DNA of 5,288 nt from Spirochaetae bacterium HGW-Spirochaetae-7 (GTDB lineage: Bacteria > Spirochaetota > Spirochaetia > Treponematales > UBA12059): assembly GCA_002839245.1 (NCBI GenBank), contig PGXR01000200.1:1-5288 (forward strand), in the 5' to 3' direction. The notes beneath the pieces were generated by a model that had not been told where the DNA came from, did not search any database, and worked only from the letters and a program-made list of their open reading frames with translations. The position numbers and the translations under genes are program-made. Shown one piece after another: positions 1 to 5,288 of the stretch. Position 1 is the stretch's first letter. The number at the start of each line of letters is the position of its first letter.

Positions 1-955
1 CAAGCGGCTTGCCTCCCTTGAACATCTCGCCCGAGGATTTCTTCCGGAGTCCCAGTATCGTCTCCGCCAGCTCCGTCCTCCCGGCGCCGACGAGGCCCGC
101 CAGACCGAGTATCTCGCCCTTGCGCAGCTCGAACGAGATGTTCTCGAGGACGCCGGGCACCTTCAAGCTCCGGACCTCGAAGACGACCTCGTCGCCTGGC
201 TCGTTCTTGGGCGGGAATATCGAGCCGAGCTCCCTGCCGACCATCTTCTGCGCCATCTCGAGGGCGGTTATCTCCGAGGTCGGCCCGTCGTGCACGACGG
301 CTCCGTCGCGGAGGACAAGCACGCGGTCGCACAGATGCTTGACTTCCTTGAGCTTGTGGGAAATGTAGATGACGGTCATGCCTGATTTCCGCAGCTCGGC
401 GACCAGGGCGAACAGGATCTCGATCTCGTACTTGGTGAGCATCGTGGTCGGCTCGTCCATGATCAGGATGCGGGACTCGAAGGCGAGCGCCTTGCATATC
501 TCGACCATCTGCTTCTCGGCCGAGCTCATCATCTCGACCGGAGCCTCGGGGTCAAGCGAAACGCCGAGCCGCGACAGCAGTTCCCGGGTCCTGGCCTTCA
601 TCGCCGCCTTGTCCAGAAGTCCCGCCTTCGTCAGCAGCTCCGATCCCAGGAACACGTTGTTGTAGACAGGGAGGTCGCGTATCAGGTTGAATTCCTGGGG
701 CACGAGGCTGATGCCGAGGCGGCGGGCGCCTATCGAGTCGGAAATGCGCACCGGCTTGCCGTCGACAAACACCTTCCCCGAGCTCGGCTGGTATATGCCG
801 CTGACGATCTTCATCAGGGTACTCTTGCCCGCGCCGTTCTCCCCGATGATGCCGAGGATCTCGCCTGACCTGACCTCGAGATTTATGTCCTTGAGCACCG
901 CTACGCCGCCGAAATCCTTGGAGAGGTCCTCGGTCCTGAGTATCGCTTCGCCCAT
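1..955 (-). CDS. Sugar ABC transporter ATP-binding protein (RbsA/XylG/MglA type), 3' end outside window
   Basis: Cytoplasmic ATPase expected to drive an inner-membrane sugar importer of the CUT2 (ribose/xylose/galactose) class. The frame is open from 955 to base 1, giving 318 residues of the roughly 500 usual for these double-domain proteins, so the second half is missing. In the first domain I see Walker A GENGAGKST (residues 38-46), Q-loop Gln87 in VPQEF, a signature region MSSAEKQMVEICKAL from 143 in place of the common LSxxxQQMVEIAKAL, Walker B ILIMDEPT with Asp167-Glu168, and switch His200 in YISHKL. The second domain begins near 257 and carries the degenerate P-loop GLVGAGRTE (287-295) typical of this family. 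Two in-frame ATGs exist, at 961 and 955. I chose 955 because AAAGG lies 8 bases upstream of it; at 961 the same AAGG would be only 2 bases away. It is the last gene in view of a leftward operon, 16 bases after the isomerase gene. The substrate is unknown. Confidence 0.93.
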   Translation of the reverse strand, partial: MGEAILRTEDLSKDFGGVAVLKDINLEVRSGEILGIIGENGAGKSTLMKIVSGIYQPSSGKVFVDGKPVRISDSIGARRLGISLVPQEFNLIRDLPVYNNVFLGSELLTKAGLLDKAAMKARTRELLSRLGVSLDPEAPVEMMSSAEKQMVEICKALAFESRILIMDEPTTMLTKYEIEILFALVAELRKSGMTVIYISHKLKEVKHLCDRVLVLRDGAVVHDGPTSEITALEMAQKMVGRELGSIFPPKNEPGDEVVFEVRSLKVPGVLENISFELRKGEILGLAGLVGAGRTELAETILGLRKKSSGEMFKGGKPL

Positions 956-960
956 CGGCA

Positions 961-982
961 TCACCTTTCCATCACCTTTCCA
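961..982. repeat. Perfect tandem duplication of an 11-bp unit at a gene junction
   Basis: The unit tcacctttcca occurs twice back to back (961-971 and 972-982). On the coding minus strand this reads ATGGAAAGGTG twice, followed by ATG. The duplication contains the last codons and stop of the isomerase gene and the Shine-Dalgarno-like GGAAAGG of the ABC ATPase gene. With only one copy the two genes would overlap as TGATG; with two, they are separated by 10 bases (to the ATG at 961) or 16 bases (to the ATG at 955). Confidence 0.9.
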
Positions 983-1961
983 TCGCCGCGTCGAAGGCGC
1001 GGTCGGACGTATCGAAATCGATACGGCGCACGTACTCGAGGGACTCGCTCGCCCCTCTTTCCCGGTGCATGCCGGCATCTTCCCACTCGACAGACAGCGG
1101 CCCGGCATAGCCGGCGACGTTCAGTTCCCGGATGATGGCGTCGAAATCGACATCTCCACGGCCTATCGAGACGAAGTTCCACCCCCTGCGCAGGTCCCCG
1201 AACGGCAGATGGGAACCGAGAATGCCGGCGCGACCGTCAGGCCGGACGGCAACGTCCTTCATGTGCACGTGATAGATCCTGTCGGCGAAGTCGCGGATGA
1301 ACAAGTCCGGCTTGACTCCCTGCCACAACAGATGCGAAGGGTCGAAATTGAAACCGAGCGTCGGCCTGTAGTCGAAGGCCTCGAGGAGACGCTTGGCGGT
1401 GTAGTAGTCGAAGGCGATTTCCGCGGGGTGGACCTCCAGGGCAAAGCGGACGCCGCAGGCATCGAACTCGTCGAAGATGGGGCTCCAGCGCCTGACTATC
1501 TCGGCATAGCCCTTCGCCACCAGGTCCTCGCCGGTCTGGGGGAAGGAGTACCAGTATCCCCATATCGGAGAACCCATGAAGCAGGTGACCACCCGGCAGC
1601 CCATATTCTTGGCTGCCCGGGCCGTAAGCTTCATTTCCTCCGTCGCCCAGGCGACGATGGCCTCGGGATTGCCCTTGACGGATGGCGGCGCGAAATTATC
1701 AAGCCGCGGATCCCAACGATCGCCTATGCATTGCCCCGCCAGATGGGCGGACAGTGCCCAGCAGCCAAGCCCGTTGCCCTCGAGGATGCGCTTGCGGTCC
1801 GCTATGTAGGCCTGGTCAGTAGCGGCGGCCCTGACGTCCATGTGGTCTCCCCAGCAGGCGATCTCGACGCCGTCGAAACCCATGGAGCCAGCCTTGGCGC
1901 AGAACTCCCCGAAAGGAAGGTCGGCCCATTGGCCGGAAACGAGGGTGATCGGTCTGGACAT
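972..1961 (-). CDS. Sugar phosphate isomerase/epimerase, xylose isomerase-like TIM barrel
   Basis: Cytoplasmic enzyme of the broad COG1082/AP-endonuclease-2 superfamily (IolE- and tagatose-epimerase-like), 329 residues, a normal to slightly long size. The family binds a divalent metal at the C-terminal mouth of a TIM barrel and isomerises or epimerises keto-sugars or their derivatives. Fitting ligands are visible in order: Glu176 in LEVHP, Asp207 and His210 in FDPSH, His231/His233 in HVHMKD, and Glu292/Glu294 in VEWED. The N-terminal strand and helix GFDGVEIACWGDH (28-40) is also typical. The ATG at 1961 has a strong GAGGAGG five bases upstream, and that motif overlaps the TGA stop of the dehydrogenase gene, so the two genes are probably translationally coupled. 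The gene lies between a dehydrogenase and an ABC ATPase in one leftward operon, which points to carbohydrate or polyol catabolism. Exact reaction and substrate cannot be assigned; inosose or 3-keto-sugar isomerisation are possibilities only. Confidence 0.92.
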   Translation of the reverse strand: MSRPITLVSGQWADLPFGEFCAKAGSMGFDGVEIACWGDHMDVRAAATDQAYIADRKRILEGNGLGCWALSAHLAGQCIGDRWDPRLDNFAPPSVKGNPEAIVAWATEEMKLTARAAKNMGCRVVTCFMGSPIWGYWYSFPQTGEDLVAKGYAEIVRRWSPIFDEFDACGVRFALEVHPAEIAFDYYTAKRLLEAFDYRPTLGFNFDPSHLLWQGVKPDLFIRDFADRIYHVHMKDVAVRPDGRAGILGSHLPFGDLRRGWNFVSIGRGDVDFDAIIRELNVAGYAGPLSVEWEDAGMHRERGASESLEYVRRIDFDTSDRAFDAAMER

Positions 1962-1971
1962 CCGTACCTCC

Positions 1972-2952
1972 TCACGCGGTAAAATCGATGACTCCCTTGA
2001 TGTAGCCGCCGGTCCTGTCCAGGCTCGCCTCGTAGACTTCCCCGGCTCTCTCGAAAGGCGCCACGTGGGTCACTAGTCCTTCGTTAGTAACGGCGCCGGC
2101 TTCCATCAGCGCGATGCTCGCGGGGAACAGGGAGTCGAAAGCCGGGTTCATCTGGGGCTGGACGTTGAGGATCCGCCAGCCGCGTGTATGCCACGCGTTC
2201 AGGTCGAAATCCTGGTGATGGTGGTGCCAAGCGAAATTCTCGATGATCGCGAACGGTTTGGCAAGAGCGAAAGCCAGTTCAAGCGAAGCCTGGCTGCCCG
2301 CGGTCTCGATGACGACGTCGAAGGAACGCCCGAGGGCGCCGAGTTCCCCGGGCCGCGGCGCGACGAAGTCCCATCCACCCATGCCGGCTGATAAACCGCG
2401 GGCCAGGTCGAGACGGCGTGCATCGGGCTCGAAAACCGTGACGCAACCCGCAAGCGTCCTTCGGAGCAACTGGGTCATCAGAAGGCCCATGTAGCCGGCG
2501 CCGACCAACGCGACGGAACAGCCCGGAGTTATCCCGGCGTACATGATGCCGTTGACGACGCAGGCGACTGGCTCGACTAACCAGCGGGTATGCGCTATGG
2601 CCTGATTCTCCGGAATGACGGACACCTTGGAGCGCGGGCGCACGGCATGGCGCGCCATCAGGCCTCCGCCGCGCTCATCGATGGGAAGTTCGTGGCAGAC
2701 GACTCGCTGTCCCTTGTGCAGATCCTGGACCAGGCTTCCGGCCGAAACGACGCGGCCGACGCCTTCATGGCCGGCCCGGAACGGGTAGGCATGGAATTCA
2801 CCGAAGCGCCCGGCATAGGAAAGGGTATCCCATCCGCAGACTCCGCAGGCTTCTATTTCCACCAGGATCTCGTTGGCTTCGATGTCCGGAAGATCCACGC
2901 TCCTCCGCTCCATCTTTCGCTCTCCGAGGTACCACAACGCTTCGGTTTTCAT
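1972..2952 (-). CDS. Zinc-type medium-chain alcohol/polyol dehydrogenase (MDR family)
   Basis: Probable NAD(P)-dependent oxidoreductase of 326 residues, related to sorbitol and threonine dehydrogenases, first gene of the leftward operon. The GroES-like catalytic domain shows ACGVCGWD (Cys39 as likely zinc ligand), GHEGVG (His62, Glu63) and LVEPVAC (Glu127, the position of the extra ligand in polyol dehydrogenases). The Rossmann fold follows with VGAGYMG (150-156), and acidic Glu175 in VFEPD near the end of the second strand favours NAD over NADP. The cysteine cluster that binds the structural zinc in classical members is absent: the stretch around residues 85-105 has only Cys86. A HHHH run sits at 243-246. 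The start at ATG 2952 has GGAG six bases upstream; the same frame extends upstream to a TTG at 2997, but that lies inside the promoter -35 box. It likely oxidises a hydroxyl of the imported sugar or polyol before the isomerase acts. Substrate unknown. Confidence 0.92.
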   Translation of the reverse strand: MKTEALWYLGERKMERRSVDLPDIEANEILVEIEACGVCGWDTLSYAGRFGEFHAYPFRAGHEGVGRVVSAGSLVQDLHKGQRVVCHELPIDERGGGLMARHAVRPRSKVSVIPENQAIAHTRWLVEPVACVVNGIMYAGITPGCSVALVGAGYMGLLMTQLLRRTLAGCVTVFEPDARRLDLARGLSAGMGGWDFVAPRPGELGALGRSFDVVIETAGSQASLELAFALAKPFAIIENFAWHHHHQDFDLNAWHTRGWRILNVQPQMNPAFDSLFPASIALMEAGAVTNEGLVTHVAPFERAGEVYEASLDRTGGYIKGVIDFTA

Positions 2953-2968
2953 GCTGGTCTCCGGCGGA

Positions 2969-2997
2969 ATGTTACGGCCACTTATCCGGCTTGTCAA
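2969..2997 (-). promoter_or_regulatory. Predicted sigma70-like promoter of the dehydrogenase operon
   Basis: On the minus strand TTGACA (2997-2992, six of six) is followed after 17 bases by TAACAT (2974-2969, four of six). The expected transcript start is near 2962, leaving only about ten bases before the ATG at 2952, so the Shine-Dalgarno GGAG (2962-2959) would sit at the very 5' end. Spacing is ideal, but the short leader is unusual, so the call is moderate. Confidence 0.5.
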
Positions 2998-3005
2998 CCA
3001 ATTTT

Positions 3006-3020
3006 GTTCGCCGTACGAAC
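3006..3020. promoter_or_regulatory. Inverted repeat, candidate ROK operator
   Basis: GTTCG (3006-3010) and CGAAC (3016-3020) form a perfect 5+5 bp palindrome around ccgta, flanked by T-rich sequence on both sides. It lies between the two divergent promoters, next to the gene for a ROK repressor. ROK repressors such as XylR bind palindromes in comparable divergent control regions, so it is a candidate shared operator. The arms are short and no second copy is visible elsewhere in the window, so this stays a hypothesis. Confidence 0.4.
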
Positions 3021-3049
3021 TTTCCGGTATTTTCCAAGCATTTTTTTCG

Positions 3050-3078
3050 TTGACAACCGAACATCAGGGAAGAATACT
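3050..3078 (+). promoter_or_regulatory. Predicted sigma70-like promoter of the ROK regulator gene
   Basis: TTGACA (3050-3055, six of six) is followed after 17 bases by AATACT (3073-3078, four of six); TACTAT (3075-3080) is an alternative -10 at 19 bases. A run of seven T and other A/T-rich sequence (3028-3047) lies just upstream, as in UP elements. The -35 box sits inside the small palindrome GTTGACAAC (3049-3057). The predicted start near 3085 would serve both possible start codons of the regulator. Confidence 0.6.
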
Positions 3079-3193
3079 ATAGGCAATTTTCCGGGGCGGA
3101 ACGGCACGCGTTCCGCGGGAGCCACTCTTGACTGATATCGTCGCCAGCGTGAATAGTGTCTCGGCACCTGAAGGCGCCAGACAGAGGAACGGC

Positions 3194-4447
3194 ATGCATA
3201 CGATGGGATCTTCGGACGGTGACGACTCAACCAACGTCAGTACGACGGCCGGCAAGATATTCAAGATTATCAGGGACCACGGCCCCCTGTACGCAAACGA
3301 TATCGTCAAGAGGACGGGCCTGGCCAAGTCGACAGTCTCGGAATACCTGGAACGGCTGCTCTCGGTCGGACTGCTCAGGGACGAGATCCCGGAAGGCAGC
3401 AAGCGGCGCAGGCTCAAGGTCGCCGAATCGGCGGGCTACGTCGTCGGTGTCGCCCTCGGGCAGACGCGCCTCAACGTCGCGCTATGCGACCTGGAAGCCG
3501 AGATCATCGACTCGGTGGGCGGTCCCGTTGACCTGGTCCGCGAAACTCCTGACAGGATACTGGCCAGAGCCGTCGATTTCGCAAGGGAACTCGAGGAACG
3601 GGCCGGGCTCGGACCGTCGGCGCTGTTCGGGCTGGGCTTCAGCCTGCCGAGTCCCGTCGACTACGCCCAGGGTTTCCCGGTCAACCCGCCTGTCATGCCC
3701 GGCTGGGACCATTTCCCCGTGGCTTCCTACCTTGCCCAGGAATTCACCTGCCCTGTCTTCGTCGACAACGACGTAAACGTCATGGCGCTCGCGGAACGCG
3801 ACAAGGGAGCCGCGTCCACCCCCGCCTACCGAAAGGCAAGCTTCATGCTCGTCAAGGCTGGAAGCGGCATCGGGGCGGGTATCGTCATCGACGGTGAAAT
3901 CTATCGCGGCGCCAAGGGCGCCGCGGGGGATATCGGGCATATCGGCATCGACGGGGACGAGACACTGTGCCGCTGCGGCAACCGCGGCTGCCTTGAGGCA
4001 GTCGCGGGAGGTCGGGCGCTCGCAGCAGCCGCGGAGGCCGCCGCCGCCTCGGGTCGGAGCCCCTTCCTCGCCGAGGTACTGGGCCGCGGTAACGCGGTGG
4101 ACATGGAAACGCTCGCCCGGGGCGCTGCTTCGGGCGACGAAACATGCATCCAGCTGATATGCTTGGCCGGTTCCCAGATCGGCAACGTGATGGCCAAGCT
4201 GGTGAATTTCTTCAACCCGCCGCTCATCGTCATATCCGGAAGCCTAGTCAAGCTGGGCGAGCGGTTCCTCGCCTCCATCCGCGAATCGATCTACCACCGT
4301 TCCACTCCCCTGGCGACCGCCGATCTAGTCGTCAAGAAATCGGCTCTCCTTGAAAGGGGCGCCACCATGGGCGCCGCTATTCTCGTCCTTGACGAAGTCT
4401 TCTCCCACAGGAACGTCGGCAAGCTGATGAGGAGGTCCCCCGGCTGA
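3194..4447 (+). CDS. ROK-family transcriptional repressor (XylR/NagC/Mlc type)
   Basis: Cytoplasmic DNA-binding regulator, 417 residues from the chosen ATG, the usual size for ROK repressors. An N-terminal winged helix-turn-helix spans about 19-64 (NDIVKRTGLAKSTVSEYLERL includes the recognition helix). The ROK sugar-binding domain follows, with VDNDVN (Asp191/Asp193), GSGIGAGIV, GDIGHIG (Asp246, His249) and the zinc motif CRCGNRGC (Cys259, 261, 266 with His249 as likely fourth ligand). The phosphate-binding DxGxT of ROK sugar kinases is changed to ALGQT, and the usual Glu of GExGH is Asp, so it should bind sugar without phosphorylating it. The start is ambiguous: the ATG at 3194 has AGAGG about six bases upstream, while an in-frame TTG at 3128 has GGGAG six bases upstream and would add 22 residues. 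I prefer ATG because the HTH then begins where it does in NagC. It is divergent from the dehydrogenase operon, its probable target. Effector unknown. Confidence 0.94.
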   Translation: MHTMGSSDGDDSTNVSTTAGKIFKIIRDHGPLYANDIVKRTGLAKSTVSEYLERLLSVGLLRDEIPEGSKRRRLKVAESAGYVVGVALGQTRLNVALCDLEAEIIDSVGGPVDLVRETPDRILARAVDFARELEERAGLGPSALFGLGFSLPSPVDYAQGFPVNPPVMPGWDHFPVASYLAQEFTCPVFVDNDVNVMALAERDKGAASTPAYRKASFMLVKAGSGIGAGIVIDGEIYRGAKGAAGDIGHIGIDGDETLCRCGNRGCLEAVAGGRALAAAAEAAAASGRSPFLAEVLGRGNAVDMETLARGAASGDETCIQLICLAGSQIGNVMAKLVNFFNPPLIVISGSLVKLGERFLASIRESIYHRSTPLATADLVVKKSALLERGATMGAAILVLDEVFSHRNVGKLMRRSPG

Positions 4448-4535
4448 CAAGAACCGCGCGATCTCCGTCCACGCGCTGGCCAGCACGATTCCGGGCCAAT
4501 TCCAAAATACGCCCGCGTTTTAATATAAATTCATT

Positions 4536-4564
4536 TTGTAAAGTTTTCATTGTGTTTCTATAAA
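4536..4564 (+). promoter_or_regulatory. Predicted promoter of the receiver-domain gene
   Basis: TTGTAA (4536-4541, four of six) is followed after exactly 17 bases by TATAAA (4559-4564, five of six), in a very AT-rich setting. The expected start near 4571 leaves a leader of roughly 58 bases to the ATG at 4629, containing the (AAAT)4 repeat. This gives the downstream gene its own transcription, independent of the ROK gene. Confidence 0.55.
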
Positions 4565-4588
4565 TAAGGACGCATAATGACTATGTTC

Positions 4589-4604
4589 AAATAAATAAAT
4601 AAAT
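4589..4604. repeat. Tetranucleotide repeat (AAAT)4
   Basis: Four perfect AAAT units in a row, in the predicted leader about 25 bases before the ATG of the receiver-domain gene. Being outside the coding frame, a change in copy number would alter leader length and not frame. Confidence 0.9.
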
Positions 4605-4628
4605 CCGCTTTCCGCCTTGGAGATGTAC

Positions 4629-5288
4629 ATGCCTGCCGATCCTGTCAGGAGACTGTTGCTGGTCGAGGACGATAGTATCACCGCGCTATTGGAACGGGAA
4701 ATCCTCGAACGGAGAGGCTACAACGTATCCGTCGCCACTTCGGGCGAGGAAGCCATACGCATCTCGGGAGAATCATCGTCCATCGACCTGGTGATCATGG
4801 ACATTGACCTGGGTGCGGGCATGGACGGCATAGACGCCGCGAGCGCCATGCTGGCAAGGAAACACGTCCCCATCCTGTTCAACTCCTCCCGAACAGAAGA
4901 CATCGTGCTCCGCCGCGTCGAGCGGCTCGATGCCTACGGGTACGTCATCAAGGATGCAGGCGAGAAGCTCTTCAGCAGAGGTACGGCAAGCGCGGCGCAG
5001 GGGGCTGCGAACACGGCCGAGGATCGGGCGAAATCCGATGCGGAGGCTGCGGTGGCGATCGCCACATATGTTCGTTCCCTCAAGCTCGCACCCGACGATT
5101 TCGCGGTGGCGTATGACGGGGTGACCGAAACGGTCATCGTAACGGGCACCGGCTCCGATCAGGCGACCAGGGAGCGCATTTTGCTGGCCGCCGGCAATGT
5201 GCAGGGGGTGACGAGTGTCGATGATCGCATGACGGTCATCAGGACCGAACCCGAAGCGCGCTTTCATACCGTCGTGCGTGGTGACACG
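4629..5288 (+). CDS. Chimeric frame: response-regulator receiver joined to BON and LysM (Kbp/YgaU-like), 3' end outside window
   Basis: The frame is open from ATG 4629 (GGAG six bases upstream) to the window end, 220 residues without a stop. Residues 8-108 are a CheY-like receiver: acidic pocket VEDD (13-15), phospho-acceptor Asp58 in VIMDIDLG, switch Ser86 or Ser87 in LFNSSRTE, and conserved Lys108 in YGYVIK. From about 108 the protein matches what I know of Kbp/YgaU, a cytoplasmic potassium-binding protein: KDAGEKLF like its N-terminus, a BON domain (about 137-204, with TVIVTGTGSDQATRERIL and AAGNVQGVTSVDD), then FHTVVRGDT (212-220), the first strand of a LysM domain cut by the window edge. 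The last receiver helix is absent. Codon choice changes at the join: Ala is GCC 6, GCG 3, GCA 1 before it and GCG 11, GCC 4, GCA 3, GCT 2 after it. I know of no standard family with this order. It could be a true fusion, but a chimeric join is at least as likely. Confidence 0.75.
   Translation, partial: MPADPVRRLLLVEDDSITALLEREILERRGYNVSVATSGEEAIRISGESSSIDLVIMDIDLGAGMDGIDAASAMLARKHVPILFNSSRTEDIVLRRVERLDAYGYVIKDAGEKLFSRGTASAAQGAANTAEDRAKSDAEAAVAIATYVRSLKLAPDDFAVAYDGVTETVIVTGTGSDQATRERILLAAGNVQGVTSVDDRMTVIRTEPEARFHTVVRGDT
4944..4973 (+). other. Junction zone between receiver and Kbp-like sequence
   Basis: This stretch encodes VIKDAGEKLF. Receivers of the type seen upstream usually continue as VIKNSGE or similar, while Kbp-like proteins begin with a few residues and then FVKDAGEKL. 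The two families therefore look alike exactly here, so the crossover can be placed within about 30 bases but not to the base. No insertion sequence, target duplication or frameshift is visible. Confidence 0.6.

Larger units (their letters stand above)
4448..4628. other. AT-rich intergenic leader without a clear terminator
   Basis: The first 60 bases after the ROK stop are GC-rich and hold only weak hairpins (GCGCG/CGCGC at 4456-4476, TGGCC/GGCCA at 4477-4498) without a following T-run. From 4518 to 4604 composition drops sharply to 16 G/C in 87 bases by my count, unlike the rest of the window. That part holds a predicted promoter and a (AAAT)4 repeat. No gene is seen. Confidence 0.7.

Noticed and set aside
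687..1982. Long plus-strand open frame of 431 codons opposite the ABC ATPase and isomerase genes
   Set aside because: It is antisense to two genes with clear family motifs, shows no domain of its own and reflects GC-rich codon bias.
2953..2997. Upstream TTG start for the dehydrogenase, adding 15 residues
   Set aside because: The added residues match nothing typical, the TTG lies inside the -35 box, and the ATG at 2952 has GGAG at good spacing.
4456..4530. Terminator after the ROK gene
   Set aside because: The visible stems are only about five base pairs with 11-12 base loops and no adjoining T-run; the ACGC/GCGT pair before TTTTAAT has a two-base loop, too tight for a stable hairpin.
4577..4594. 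Five-codon ORF (MTMFK) with AGGA six bases upstream, before the receiver gene
   Set aside because: Its ribosome-binding motif lies at or upstream of the predicted transcript start, and no coding role can be supported.
4773..5267. Minus-strand open frame of 164 codons opposite the receiver-BON frame
   Set aside because: No recognisable domain, and the opposite strand carries strong receiver, BON and LysM motifs.
1..5288. CRISPR array, tRNA, rRNA, insertion sequence or toxin-antitoxin pair
   Set aside because: I looked for regularly spaced repeats, tRNA-like cloverleaf ends, transposase motifs and small paired genes and saw none.

Overview
The window is a GC-rich bacterial segment with one carbohydrate-use locus and, at the right edge, the start of an unusual chimeric reading frame. 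The sugar ABC transporter plus ROK regulator plus small TIM-barrel isomerase layout is common in heterotrophic bacteria. The receiver domain at the right, with its 'MDIDLG-GMDG' phosphorylation loop and 'YGYVIK' ending, resembles receivers that are abundant in Spirochaetota. A free-living spirochaete-like host is therefore my best guess, but it is an inference and not a demonstrated placement.

Left part (1-2952, minus strand): three tightly packed genes read right to left. First comes a medium-chain zinc-type dehydrogenase (1972-2952), then a sugar phosphate isomerase/epimerase of the xylose-isomerase-like TIM-barrel family (972-1961), then an RbsA/XylG/MglA-type sugar ABC transporter ATPase that runs off the left edge (start about 955). 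Gaps are 10 to 16 bases, so this is very likely one operon. Permease and binding-protein genes are not in view and could lie further left.

Middle (2953-3193): a divergent control region. It holds one sigma70-like promoter per direction, both with TTGACA -35 boxes, and a perfect 5+5 bp inverted repeat between them. To its right lies a ROK-family repressor (3194-4447, plus strand), the obvious candidate regulator of the operon and of itself. The simplest model is that a sugar or sugar derivative is imported, then oxidised and isomerised by the two enzymes, and releases the ROK repressor. The substrate cannot be read from the sequence.

Right part (4448-5288): a strongly AT-rich leader with a good promoter and a (AAAT)4 repeat precedes a frame that stays open from 4629 to the window end. 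Its first 108 residues are a response-regulator receiver. From the conserved receiver lysine onward the protein becomes the N-terminus, BON domain and start of the LysM domain of a Kbp/YgaU-like protein. The switch is in frame, falls at a short look-alike sequence, removes the last receiver helix and coincides with a change in codon choice. It is either a real gene fusion or, more likely in my view, a chimeric join (assembly or recombination). This is the most notable point of the window.
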